Assembly (NCBI GenBank): GCA_937925635.1 | Contig: CALALX010000129.1 | Span: 8,511-72,510 of the forward strand | DNA: 64,000 nt | Reading direction: 5' to 3' | Source: an uncultured Caulobacter sp. | GTDB taxonomy: Bacteria > Pseudomonadota > Alphaproteobacteria > Caulobacterales > Caulobacteraceae | Shown: positions 24,622 through 33,701 of the stretch, in pieces | Numbering within the stretch: the stretch's first letter is position 1 | Layout: every line of letters starts with the position of its first letter | Made by a program: the position numbers and the translations under genes | Notes under the pieces: model-generated | The model's input: the letters and a program-made list of their open reading frames with translations, nothing else | Told to the model about the DNA's origin: nothing | Databases searched by the model: none

Positions 24622-26313
24622 CTACGCCTCGACCACCGGACCCACCCCCGCGCCCGCGAGCGGCGCGACGGTGTAGGTCTTCAGGGTCGAGGTCGTGTAG
24701 GCGGTGTCATGGATCGTCGACACGGCGCGCATTTCAGCCTTGGCCGCCTCGCGGCTGAGGGTCAGCAGGACAAAGCCCTTAGCGGCGGACTCCGCGTACT
24801 TCACCTCCGGATTGCGGTCGGAGAAGGCCTGGCTCAGCGGCGCCCCCTTGAGGATGTCGCCAAAGCCCGGGCTGGTGATCCCGGTCGTGCCGAACTCGGC
24901 GGCCACGCGACCGCGGCGGCCGTCGTCCCACAGTTCGTTGGCCCAGAAGCTGTGGCTGTCGCCGGACAGCACGACCGGATTGGCCTGGGCGCTCTTGAAC
25001 ATGTCGTAGAGCCGCTCGCGCGCGGCGGGGTAGCCGTCCCAGGCGTCGAGGTTGGAGGGAATGTCCAGCGCCGACATGGCGGTCAGCTTCTCGACCCGGC
25101 CTTTGGCGTAGTCCGGCAGCTGGACGAGCATGGCGTTGAAGCCCTCGTCGCCCATCGTGGCCCGAAGATTGGGCGTGCAGACGCGGGCCATCACGATCTG
25201 GTTGCCGATGACCTGCCAGGTCTCCCCCGCTTTCACCGAGCGGTCCAGCTCGCCGGCGAGCCACTGCTCCTGGCGCGGTCCTAGCAACTGGCGGGACGTG
25301 TCTCGCCAGCGCTTGACGAAGGCGGCGACGTCGGGCTTGCCGTCGACGATCGGCAGCAGCGTCGGGTCGTCGTAGTCGAGGGGCTCGACCCGGCCGGCGA
25401 GCCGTGTCTCGACCATCATCAGGCTGGCGAGATCGCCGAAGCGGAAGCTGCGCCAGGACGACTCCAGCAGCGCGCCCGGCGCCGGATCCCGAATGGGCAT
25501 CCACTCATAGTAGGCCTTCAGCGCCGCCGCCTTGCGCGCCGGCCAATCACCCTCCGTGGACGGAGAATGGTTCTCGGCGCCGCCCTGCCAGCTGTCGTTG
25601 GCGGTCTCATGGTCGTCCCAGACGACGATCCACGGCGCGCGGGCGTGCGCGGCCTGCAGCTGCGGGTCCGACTTGTATTGCGCGTGACGCGTCCGATAGT
25701 CGGAGAGGCTGACGATCTCGTGCGGCGGGTTGTGCGGCCTCTGGGCGGCGACCGGCGAGTTCATGCCGTAGTCCTTCGGACCGGCGCCGTATTCGTAGAT
25801 GTAGTCGCCCAGGTGCAGCACCGCGTCGACCCGCTCCAGCGCGGCGATGGCGCCGTAGGCGTTGAAGTAGCCGTTGGGATAGAGCGAGCAGGAGGCGACG
25901 GCGAGGACCACGTCCTTCACCGAACCCTCGGGCAGGGTGCGGGTCCGGCCGACGGGGGAACGGAGTCCGCCGAAATCGAAGACGTACCAGTAGTCAGTTC
26001 CCGGCTTAAGGCCACCTACATCGACCTTCACAGTCCAGTCGCGGTCGGCCGAACCGACGACTTCGACCAGACGTGCATCGCTCAGATCTTCCCGTTCACT
26101 GATCAGGAGATCACCCGGGTAGTTAAGCGGCCAGGGTCCGGGCTTCGGCGTGATGCGGGTCCAGAAGACGATGCGGTCCTGCAGCGGATCTCCGGTGGCC
26201 ACGCCATGCAGGTAGTCGGGCGGCCCGATGCGGGTCGCCTGCGCCGATGTCGCCGCCGCGCTCGCCCCGCCGAGGCCGAGGAGGCCCAGAGCCCCACGTC
26301 TGTTGATCCGCAT
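24622..26313 (-). CDS. phoD: Alkaline phosphatase D (PhoD), Tat-exported
   Basis: PhoD is a periplasmic phosphodiesterase/phosphomonoesterase using Fe and Ca. The 563-residue protein starts with a twin-arginine signal (NRRGALGLLGLGGASAAATS). The N-terminal Fn3-like domain (GVATGDPLQDRIVFWTRITP) precedes the metallophosphatase core with VASCSLYPNG, LHLGDYIYEYG, WDDHETANDSW and LSGDSHSFWANEL. The ATG at 26313 was chosen over a GTG 21 bases upstream because GGGGAGG sits at correct spacing. A TonB-dependent receptor gene lies upstream on the same strand, 73 bases away. Confidence 0.93.
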   Translation of the reverse strand: MRINRRGALGLLGLGGASAAATSAQATRIGPPDYLHGVATGDPLQDRIVFWTRITPKPGPWPLNYPGDLLISEREDLSDARLVEVVGSADRDWTVKVDVGGLKPGTDYWYVFDFGGLRSPVGRTRTLPEGSVKDVVLAVASCSLYPNGYFNAYGAIAALERVDAVLHLGDYIYEYGAGPKDYGMNSPVAAQRPHNPPHEIVSLSDYRTRHAQYKSDPQLQAAHARAPWIVVWDDHETANDSWQGGAENHSPSTEGDWPARKAAALKAYYEWMPIRDPAPGALLESSWRSFRFGDLASLMMVETRLAGRVEPLDYDDPTLLPIVDGKPDVAAFVKRWRDTSRQLLGPRQEQWLAGELDRSVKAGETWQVIGNQIVMARVCTPNLRATMGDEGFNAMLVQLPDYAKGRVEKLTAMSALDIPSNLDAWDGYPAARERLYDMFKSAQANPVVLSGDSHSFWANELWDDGRRGRVAAEFGTTGITSPGFGDILKGAPLSQAFSDRNPEVKYAESAAKGFVLLTLSREAAKAEMRAVSTIHDTAYTTSTLKTYTVAPLAGAGVGPVVEA

Positions 26314-26386
26314 GCCCTGATCCTCCCCGATCACTGTCTGGTTGGCCGGAACAGTGCGACGCCTGCTCCGGCCCGTCCAGTGCGCG

Positions 26387-28951
26387 CTAGTAGCTCCAGC
26401 CCACGCTCACGCCCCACATCCGGGGGCGGCCGCCGATGAAGGTCGGCAGGCCGAGCGAGTCGCCGGTGTTGCCCGCGTCGATCATGTAGCTTTCATCCGT
26501 CAGGTTCGTGACAAAGGCCCCGACCGACCACGTCCCGGCGTCAGGCTTGTAGCCGACCCGCAGGTCGACCAGGCCGTAGGCGTCCTGGACCTCGTCCTGC
26601 TCATTGTCCGGCAGCAGGGCGGCCGGCGGCTGCTGGAACACCGGGCGGTCGTTGTTGTCATCGAAGAAGACCTTCGACTGCCAGCTGTAGCTGGGCCGGA
26701 TCGAGACTTCGCCGCCCAACGCGTCGAAGCGCCAGTTGGCCCCGATCGACAGCGTATGATCCGGCGACAGGCGGAAGTGGTTGCCGTCGTAGGCTCCGCC
26801 GTCGAAACGGGCCTGGTTCCAGGCGTAGGTCGCGTAGAGGTCGACGCCGGGCGCCGCCCGCCACTCGGCCTGGCCTTCGAAGCCCCAGGCCTTGGCCTTG
26901 CCGGCGTTGGTGATCACGAACAGCGTGCCCTGCTGCTCGACCGTCTGGAAGTTGTCGTAGTCGTAGTAGTAGACCGCCGTGTCGAGGCGCAGGCTGCGGT
27001 CGAGCACCGCCGCCTTGAGGCCGACCTCGAAGCTGTCGACCGTCTCCGCGTCGACCAGATCGAAGCGCGGCGCTCCGTAGGGAACCGCCGGTCCGCCCAC
27101 CGCCAGCACCGCCGGACGACGCCCACGGGCATAGCTGGCGTAGAGGTTGGCGTCGTCGTTCAGTTCGTATCGCCCGACCAGACGCCAGGTGAAGGCGCTG
27201 TCGTCGTTGGAGGCGCTGCTGACGTCGCCATTGTTGGCGGTCGGCTGGAAGGTGATCCCGAAGTTGGGCAGCAGGGTCGCGGGGATTGCCTGCACCGACG
27301 GGCTTTGAAGGGCGCCGAGGATGGCGTTGGCCTGGCCGATGCCCAGCGGCGTGCCGGTTGCGCCCAGCTGGGTCGCGGCGACGAGCCCACCGAGCACGCT
27401 GCGTCCGCCGACCGTGCGCGAACCGAATTCCGTCGTGCGGTCGTCGACCGTGTAGCGGACGCCGGCCGAGACCTCGAAGCGCTCGGTGACCTCGAAGCTG
27501 AGATCGGCGAACAGGTCGAACGCGCTCAGCTCGCTGGCGGTGTCGGCCTCCTCGACATGGTTGCCGCGCAGGTTGGCGGCGATCGCCTGGGCCTGCGGCC
27601 CCGTCAGGAACAGGTTGCCGCCGCTGCCCGAGAAGACCAGACCCTGGACCAGGGCGCCGGTGAAGGCCGTGTTGCCGAAGTAGGCCATCGGCGCGGGCTG
27701 GTTGGCGGGCAGGCCCGAACCGGCGGCCGAGGCGTTGAGCTGACCGGTGATCAGCGCCAGACCGACCCGCTCGTCGAGCTGGATCGGGATACGGTTGTCG
27801 GAGGTTTCTCGGAAATAGCTGGCGCCGAAGAAGCCCTTGGCGCGGCCGCCGCCGTCCCAGTTGATCCGGACCTCCTGGCTGAACTGCTCGTTCGCGGCCT
27901 CGTTGAGACCGGTCAGGATCGGCAGGGAAATGCCATCGGCGTCGAACACTTCCGCCGACTCGAACTCACGCCAGGCGGTGATCGAGGACAAGGTGGTGGA
28001 CTCGCCGAGATCGGCCGAGACCAGCCCGGTCAGGCCCCAGACGGTGCGGTCGACGCCAAGGTCGCGCCCGCCCTCGAAGGCCGGACCAGCGACCAGCGCC
28101 GCCGGATCCTGAGCGCCGAGCCCGCCAAGGACCTGTCCCGTCGTCGGGTTGGTCGGCAGGTACTTGATCGACTTGAAGGCCGTGCCCCCGGTTTCATCCT
28201 CCTGATAGTTGAAGATCAGATCGGCGCGGAGGCCGTCATCGGGTTCGAAGGCCAACGCCAGGCGTGCGGCGCGGCTGTCGAGCGACTGCAGATCGTCTCC
28301 ACCGATGGCGTTATCGACATAGCCGTCACGCTGGCGAATCGAGCCGGCCAGCCGCACGGCGAACACGTCGTTGACCGGCAGGTTCACGGCGCCCTGGCCG
28401 AGGCGGTAGCCGTGGTCGCCGGCTTCGATCGTGATCGCGCCCTCGACGCCGGCCGGGTCGGCCTTGGCCTGGATGATGTTGACGGCGCCGATCAGGGCGC
28501 CGCGGCCGAACAGGGTCGACTGCGGCCCCTTGGCCACCTCGATCCGCTCGATGTCGAACAGTTCGACGTAGGAGCCTTGGGCCTTGGAGATCGATACGCC
28601 GTCCTGGAACACCGAGACGCGCGGTTCGGAGAAGGCGTCCGTCGAATCCGAGGTGATGCCGCGCACGACATAGCCCGGGTTGTTCGGCGACTGGTCCTGG
28701 ACCTCGAAGCCGGGCGTGACCTTCGACAGGTCGGCGAAGTCCTTGACGCCCATCGCTTCGAGCCGCTCGCCGCTGTAGGCGGTCAGCGACATCGGCACGT
28801 CGACCGCGGCCTGTTCCCGCTTCTGGGCGGTGACGACGATCTCCTGCACCTCGGTGTCGGAAACGTCCTGGGCCCAGGCGACCCCGGTGATAGTCAGCAT
28901 GGCGGAGGAGCCCGCTGCGGCGAGCAGCAGGCGGCGGCAGGTCGGTGTCAT
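26387..28951 (-). CDS. TonB-dependent outer-membrane receptor
   Basis: The 854-residue receptor has a signal peptide (about 1-27, ending GVAWAQ), a TonB box-like stretch (VQEIVVTAQKREQ), a plug domain (VPMSLTAYSGERLEAMGVKD; GPQSTLFGRGALIGAVNII) and a 22-stranded barrel ending in Trp-Ser-Tyr, an aromatic C-terminus needed for Bam insertion. Such IroN/CirA-type receptors import siderophores, sugars or other large ligands. The substrate cannot be read from sequence. PhoD downstream makes an organophosphate ligand possible. GAGGGG precedes the ATG. Confidence 0.93.
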   Translation of the reverse strand: MTPTCRRLLLAAAGSSAMLTITGVAWAQDVSDTEVQEIVVTAQKREQAAVDVPMSLTAYSGERLEAMGVKDFADLSKVTPGFEVQDQSPNNPGYVVRGITSDSTDAFSEPRVSVFQDGVSISKAQGSYVELFDIERIEVAKGPQSTLFGRGALIGAVNIIQAKADPAGVEGAITIEAGDHGYRLGQGAVNLPVNDVFAVRLAGSIRQRDGYVDNAIGGDDLQSLDSRAARLALAFEPDDGLRADLIFNYQEDETGGTAFKSIKYLPTNPTTGQVLGGLGAQDPAALVAGPAFEGGRDLGVDRTVWGLTGLVSADLGESTTLSSITAWREFESAEVFDADGISLPILTGLNEAANEQFSQEVRINWDGGGRAKGFFGASYFRETSDNRIPIQLDERVGLALITGQLNASAAGSGLPANQPAPMAYFGNTAFTGALVQGLVFSGSGGNLFLTGPQAQAIAANLRGNHVEEADTASELSAFDLFADLSFEVTERFEVSAGVRYTVDDRTTEFGSRTVGGRSVLGGLVAATQLGATGTPLGIGQANAILGALQSPSVQAIPATLLPNFGITFQPTANNGDVSSASNDDSAFTWRLVGRYELNDDANLYASYARGRRPAVLAVGGPAVPYGAPRFDLVDAETVDSFEVGLKAAVLDRSLRLDTAVYYYDYDNFQTVEQQGTLFVITNAGKAKAWGFEGQAEWRAAPGVDLYATYAWNQARFDGGAYDGNHFRLSPDHTLSIGANWRFDALGGEVSIRPSYSWQSKVFFDDNNDRPVFQQPPAALLPDNEQDEVQDAYGLVDLRVGYKPDAGTWSVGAFVTNLTDESYMIDAGNTGDSLGLPTFIGGRPRMWGVSVGWSY

Positions 28952-29061
28952 GTTCGTATCCCCTCGAACGTGAACGGTGATCACCCCGGCTACCGAGGCG
29001 CCATGACAAGGGGAAGACGGCCAGGCGACGCTGAGACGACGTCGATGCCGGAAATGGGGAC

Positions 29062-29135
29062 AAAAAGGGACGCCCCGACCGGGAGGCGACCGGTCGGGGC
29101 GATAGGGGCGGCCGGTCTTGGAGGAAACCGGCCGC
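29062..29135 (-). terminator. Two hairpins; the distal one is a terminator for the small minus-strand gene
   Basis: CGCCCCGACCGG (29071) pairs perfectly with the sequence ending at 29101 around GAGGCGA; on the minus strand it is followed by TCCCTTTTTG, a good T-tract. A second hairpin, GCGGCCGGT (29108) with ACCGGCCGC (ending 29135), precedes it. They separate the small peptide gene from the receptor gene. Confidence 0.75.
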
Positions 29136-29178
29136 TAGCCGCGCCTCACCTTCGGGGGCGGGGGCGTGGCTGTCCGAA

Positions 29179-29289
29179 TCAGCGCTGGGCGGCGACCGTT
29201 AGGGTCGCGGCGTGCGCCGGCGCGGTCACCACCATGGCCACGACGGCGGCGCAGGCGGCGATCGCGAAAAGCAGGGGCGTGATCTTCAT
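29179..29289 (-). CDS. Small secreted or membrane peptide (36 aa)
   Basis: The frame encodes MKITPLLFAIAACAAVVAMV followed by VTAPAHAATLTVAAQR. It reads as a signal peptide with an AHA-A cleavage site leaving about ten residues, or as a single-pass membrane peptide. AGGA lies at good spacing before the ATG and a terminator follows, both supporting a real gene. It is divergent from the HTH regulator at 29454 and shares its operator region. Function unknown. Confidence 0.55.
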   Translation of the reverse strand: MKITPLLFAIAACAAVVAMVVTAPAHAATLTVAAQR

Positions 29290-29402
29290 CGTCCGGGTCC
29301 TGACGGCTGAGTCCCTCGCCGCTGATCTCGATGTACAGGGTCGCCCCTGGCGCGCGCAGAGGCGCCGGCGTTCGCCGAATTGCGTTGGCTTGCGCATCGG
29401 CA

Positions 29403-29438
29403 TGCATCAAGATGCACAGGACGATGCATATCGATGCA
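29403..29438. promoter_or_regulatory. Two 14-bp operator-like palindromes, 22 bases apart
   Basis: TGCATCAAGATGCA (29403-29416) and TGCATATCGATGCA (29425-29438) both follow TGCAT-N4-ATGCA. Centre-to-centre spacing is 22 bases, two helical turns, so two dimers would bind the same DNA face. They lie just before the HTH gene and between it and the divergent small peptide gene. Confidence 0.7.
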
Positions 29439-29453
29439 GTGGCCGGGGGCCCT

Positions 29454-30350
29454 ATGACGCGAACGGGCAACTTCGCCGCCAGGCTTGAGGTTGTGATGAA
29501 GGCTCTGTCGCTCAGCCGCGGACGGCTGGCGGCGGATCTCGGCGTGGACAAGTCGGTGGTCGCGCGCTGGGCCACGGGGGCGGTGACCCCGTCCGAATAC
29601 AACCTCGCCGCGCTGACCGCCTTGATCGCCTTGCGGCGGCCCGGCTTCTCGATGCTCGACTGGGACCGCTCACCCGAGTCGCTGGTGGCGCTGTTCGGCG
29701 GCCAGACCGCCGGGCCCGAGGCGGAGGCGGCCGATCCGCTTGGCTATCCGCCGGCCATGATCGAACAGGCGCGGGCGGCCACCCAACGGCGCGGCGCGGC
29801 CTACGAGGGCTTCTGGCAGACGACCCGCCCGTCGATGCTGATGAAGCACCGCTTCTTCCACGACCGCGGCATGATCCGCCGCGAGGCGAACGGCCTGCTG
29901 AGCATCCAGTTCGGCGGCGCCGGGCTGCTGTTCACGGGCTGGATGCTGCCGGCCGAGGGCCAGCTGTTCGTCACCGTCTACGACACGGTCGGCTACACGC
30001 CGATCTTCCTCATCCTCAACGGCGTGCCGCTGCCCAAGGCCTCGATGCTGGACGGGCTGGTGATGGGCGCCGCTCTGAACGCGGCGCGCAGCCCCTCGGC
30101 CTATCCGATCATCATGGAGCGGGTCGGCGACCTGACCGGCGAGCGGGAGGCCGACGACGCCCGCTGCGCCGACCTGCTGAAGCAGGATCCGCTCGCCCCC
30201 GAGGGAGCGGTGCCCGAGCACATCGAGCGCTACCTGATCCGCGACCTGGGCCCCGAGGCCGAGAAGAAGGGCGGCGATCTGTTTCTGATGGCGCCGGTGG
30301 CGACCAGCCTGTCGCGCGGCGAGACCACCGGCGGACGGCTGACCGGCTGA
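29454..30350 (+). CDS. XRE-like helix-turn-helix protein with unknown C-terminal sensor domain
   Basis: The 298-residue protein has an N-terminal HTH (about 18-45, LSLSRGRLAADLGVDKSVVARW). The rest (100-290) is a predicted alpha/beta domain containing AYEGFWQTTRPSMLMKHRFF and GLLFTGWMLPAEGQLFVTVY, which resembles the bacterial regulators that bind a small ligand through a PAS-like fold, but I cannot name the family. The ATG at 29454 was preferred; an in-frame ATG at 29424 lies inside an operator palindrome. Two palindromes directly upstream suggest autoregulation. Confidence 0.75.
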   Translation: MTRTGNFAARLEVVMKALSLSRGRLAADLGVDKSVVARWATGAVTPSEYNLAALTALIALRRPGFSMLDWDRSPESLVALFGGQTAGPEAEAADPLGYPPAMIEQARAATQRRGAAYEGFWQTTRPSMLMKHRFFHDRGMIRREANGLLSIQFGGAGLLFTGWMLPAEGQLFVTVYDTVGYTPIFLILNGVPLPKASMLDGLVMGAALNAARSPSAYPIIMERVGDLTGEREADDARCADLLKQDPLAPEGAVPEHIERYLIRDLGPEAEKKGGDLFLMAPVATSLSRGETTGGRLTG

Positions 30351-30394
30351 ACGCGGCCATGTCGCCGCCGCGCGCTTTCGGCTAAGCCAAAGGC

Positions 30395-31420
<1,026 letters not shown>

Positions 31421-31446
31421 CTGCATCAAGACCTTAAGGTTCGCCT

Positions 31447-31463
31447 AAGACGTATTACGTCTT
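31447..31463. promoter_or_regulatory. Perfect 17-bp palindrome before the cassette
   Basis: AAGACGTA-T-TACGTCTT is an exact inverted repeat 36 bases before the ATG of the ribbon-helix-helix gene. A TAAGAT at 31474-31479 could be the -10, placing the palindrome at the -35. Position and symmetry fit an autorepressor site. Confidence 0.65.
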
Positions 31464-31499
31464 TGCGCTCTGTTAAGATTTGTCGGCTTACTGTTCGGC

Positions 31500-31727
31500 A
31501 TGGCCAAGGCTGTGATTTCCATTCGCTTGGAAAAGAGCGTCATCGAAGCGCTAGACAATGTCGGGTTTGCCGGACCGACTCTGCAGAGTCACGCCAATCG
31601 CTCACAGCTCATCGAAGCGATCCTGAAGCTCTTTTTGGAGCAGGACTTCGCCGTGCAACGGGCGACGCTGGCCCAAGCCCTTGGATCACCCCGGAACAGG
31701 AGGCGCGAAGATGATCGTTCCGGCTAA
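31500..31727 (+). CDS. Ribbon-helix-helix (CopG/MetJ-like) small DNA-binding protein
   Basis: The 75-residue protein reads as a ribbon-helix-helix fold: strand AVISIRLEK, helix SVIEALDNVG, then NRSQLIEAILKLFLEQ as the second helix. This is the fold of CopG and many type II antitoxins. The 14-residue tail (SPRNRRREDDRSG) is highly charged. It opens a three-gene cassette with visibly lower GC than the surroundings and has a perfect palindrome upstream, so it probably represses its own transcript. Similarity to CopG proteins is by pattern only. Confidence 0.65.
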   Translation: MAKAVISIRLEKSVIEALDNVGFAGPTLQSHANRSQLIEAILKLFLEQDFAVQRATLAQALGSPRNRRREDDRSG

Positions 31728-31783
31728 GCCCTGGCGGTGCGCCGCGATTGAATCCGCACTCAAAAGCGCACATATTCGGGCGC

Positions 31784-31957
31784 ATGACCGCTTCGGCTCA
31801 ATCTCGCTCGAAAGCGCCTGCAAAGGCAAAGCTCGTCTATCGTGGCGTCAAGCTGCAGCGGCCATCGGGCCAGCCGCACTTCACGATCTCACAGATCAAG
31901 AAGGCGGTTGAAGATGCCGTCGAAAAAAACGCCGGCGCACTCGCCAATCAAAAATAG
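31784..31957 (+). CDS. Small basic protein of unknown function
   Basis: The 57-residue protein, MTASAQSRSKAPAKAKLVYR and onward, has a basic N-terminus and an amphipathic helix at the end (TISQIKKAVEDAVEKNAGAL). No family is recognised. Its 3' part overlaps the next gene by 44 bases, so the two are probably coupled. A 36-base upstream extension starting with TTG is open but unsupported by a ribosome site. Confidence 0.5.
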   Translation: MTASAQSRSKAPAKAKLVYRGVKLQRPSGQPHFTISQIKKAVEDAVEKNAGALANQK

Positions 31958-32588
31958 ACCGATCAGAGCAAAATCGGTCTTCATCAACTGCCCTTTTGAT
32001 TCAGAATATCGTCCAATCTTTAGGGCGGTTTGTTTCGCGATCATGGCATGCGGGCACATTCCACGTTGTGCATTGGATGTAAGCGACAGCGGCGCTGTTC
32101 GCTTTCATGAGATCGTGAAACTCATCACCGAATGCGGCTTTTCGCTGCACGACATTTCACGCGTAGAACTCGACCGCGAGTCTCAACTCCCCCGCTTCAA
32201 CATGCCGTTGGAACTCGGCGCAGACCTCGGCCTTCGCCTCGCCGGCCCAAAGCGTCAGCAGGATCGGCGGATCTTGGTTCTTGACGCCGAGAAGCATCGT
32301 TACGACGTCAGCCTGTCCGATATATCGGGCATGGACATCGAAGCGCACAACAACGATGCCAACAAGGCGATCAAGCATGTTCGCGACTGGCTCAATGCCA
32401 ACCGGGGCGATGGCCTAGTGCTTCCAGGCGCCGCCGCCATTGTCTCCGACTACGCCGCCTATCTGACCATCGCACCCGACATCATCTCAGCGCTCAGATT
32501 AGACTCTCACGACGATCTTCCCCACCGCGACTATCTGCACGTCGTCGAGGAGGCGCTGCCTAAACTCGAAGCCGCCCGCCGTTCCTGA
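31914..32588 (+). CDS. Rossmann-like protein related to TIR / nucleoside deoxyribosyltransferase folds (candidate effector)
   Basis: The 224-residue protein alternates strands and helices: SVFINCPFDSEYRPIF (21-36), IPRCALDVSDSG (49-60), a short strand FSLHDISRVEL (76-86), LPRFNMPLELGADLGLR (92-108), RRILVLDAE (118-126) and DISGMDIEAHNNDANKAI (136-153). The INCPFD start and the MPLELG segment recur in a family I remember only as uncharacterised; Glu100 occupies the place of the catalytic Glu in nucleoside deoxyribosyltransferases and TIR NADases. Catalysis is inference. Codon use and GC are unlike neighbours: 26 of 60 bases at 31981-32040 are G or C. Confidence 0.65.
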   Translation: MPSKKTPAHSPIKNRPIRAKSVFINCPFDSEYRPIFRAVCFAIMACGHIPRCALDVSDSGAVRFHEIVKLITECGFSLHDISRVELDRESQLPRFNMPLELGADLGLRLAGPKRQQDRRILVLDAEKHRYDVSLSDISGMDIEAHNNDANKAIKHVRDWLNANRGDGLVLPGAAAIVSDYAAYLTIAPDIISALRLDSHDDLPHRDYLHVVEEALPKLEAARRS

Positions 32589-32684
32589 GCCGTCAGGCCA
32601 TAGGGTGCATCTTTTCTGACAACGCACAGACACATTCTCGATATCCGAGCGCCACAGTCAGGGATTACAAATCGGTCACCGGCC

Positions 32685-32712
32685 TTTGAAAGGCTGGCTC
32701 GGCTTCCTATCT
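32685..32712 (+). promoter_or_regulatory. Candidate heat-shock (sigma-32) promoter of rpoH
   Basis: TTTGAAA (32685-32691) and CCTATCT (32706-32712), 14 bases apart, fit the sigma-32 consensus CTTGAAA / CCCCATNT. Caulobacter rpoH is autoregulated through a sigma-32 promoter, so this placement 70 bases before the ATG is expected. Confidence 0.6.
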
Positions 32713-32782
32713 GGAACTCGAAGGGGGCGGGCGATGGTTCATTGAGACTGTCCGCTCGCTTGTACGAAAGGGGATGATCTCG

Positions 32783-33670
32783 ATGGCTGCAACCTCTCTT
32801 GCCGTGATGACGCCGGATGGCGGTCTGTCGCGCTACCTGACCGAGATCCGCAAATTCCCGATGCTGGCCAAGGACGAGGAGTTCATGCTCGCCCAGCGCT
32901 GGAAAGAGCATCAGGACGCCGAGGCCGCCCACAAGATGGTCACCAGCCACCTGCGCCTCGTGGCCAAGATCGCCATGGGCTATCGCGGCTACGGCCTGCC
33001 GATCGGCGAAGTGATCTCCGAGGGCAACGTGGGCCTGATGCAGGCCGTCAAGAAATTCGATCCCGACAAGGGCTTCCGCCTGGCGACCTACGCCATGTGG
33101 TGGATCCGCGCCTCGATCCAGGAATACATCCTGCGCAGCTGGTCGCTCGTGAAGATGGGCACCACGGCGGCGCAGAAGAAGCTGTTCTTCAACCTGCGCA
33201 AGGCCAAGAGTCAGATCAGCGCCTTCGAGGAAGGCGATCTGCTGCCCGAGCACGTGACCAGCATCGCCACAAAGCTGGGCGTTCAGGAGGAAGAGGTCAT
33301 CTCCATGAACCGCCGGCTGTCCGGCGGCGACGCTTCGCTGAACGCGCCGATGCGCGCCGACGGCGAGAGCGAGTGGCAGGATTGGTTGGCCGACGACAAC
33401 GCCGTCAGCCAGGAGACCCAGGTCGCCGAGGAGGAAGAGAAGTCCCTCCGCATGGACCTGCTGCAGGAAGCCATGGCCGAACTGACCGACCGCGAGAAGC
33501 ACATTCTCACCGAGCGTCGCCTCAAGGACAGCCCGACCACCCTGGAAGACCTCGCCGCCGAATATGGCGTCAGCCGCGAACGAGTCCGCCAGATCGAGGT
33601 CAGGGCGTTCGAAAAGCTGCAGAAGACGATGCGGGCCGCCGCCCTTGAGCGGAACCTCGTCGAAGCCTGA
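32783..33670 (+). CDS. rpoH: RNA polymerase sigma-32 (heat-shock sigma factor)
   Basis: RpoH directs polymerase to chaperone and protease genes. The 295-residue product closely resembles Caulobacter RpoH: it starts MAATSLAVMTPDGGLSRYLT, region 2 has GEVISEGNVGLMQAVKKFDP and ATYAMWWIRASIQEYI, the RpoH box QKKLFFNLRK is at 131-140, and region 4 has LEDLAAEYGVSRERVRQIE. An ATG nine bases upstream was rejected because GGGG sits directly against it and homologues start at MA(A/V). A terminator hairpin follows the stop. Confidence 0.97.
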   Translation: MAATSLAVMTPDGGLSRYLTEIRKFPMLAKDEEFMLAQRWKEHQDAEAAHKMVTSHLRLVAKIAMGYRGYGLPIGEVISEGNVGLMQAVKKFDPDKGFRLATYAMWWIRASIQEYILRSWSLVKMGTTAAQKKLFFNLRKAKSQISAFEEGDLLPEHVTSIATKLGVQEEEVISMNRRLSGGDASLNAPMRADGESEWQDWLADDNAVSQETQVAEEEEKSLRMDLLQEAMAELTDREKHILTERRLKDSPTTLEDLAAEYGVSRERVRQIEVRAFEKLQKTMRAAALERNLVEA

Positions 33671-33701
33671 TCTCGATCCAGACTATTCGCCAGCCTGCAC
33701 G

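Noticed and set aside
26342..29488. A 1048-codon open frame on the plus strand
   Set aside because: It lies opposite the TonB-dependent receptor gene, whose protein is clearly conserved, and has no recognisable domain.
31434..31448. TTAA-N7-CTAA resembling a CtrA binding site before the cassette
   Set aside because: Only one half is exact and it overlaps the better supported palindrome; chance cannot be excluded.
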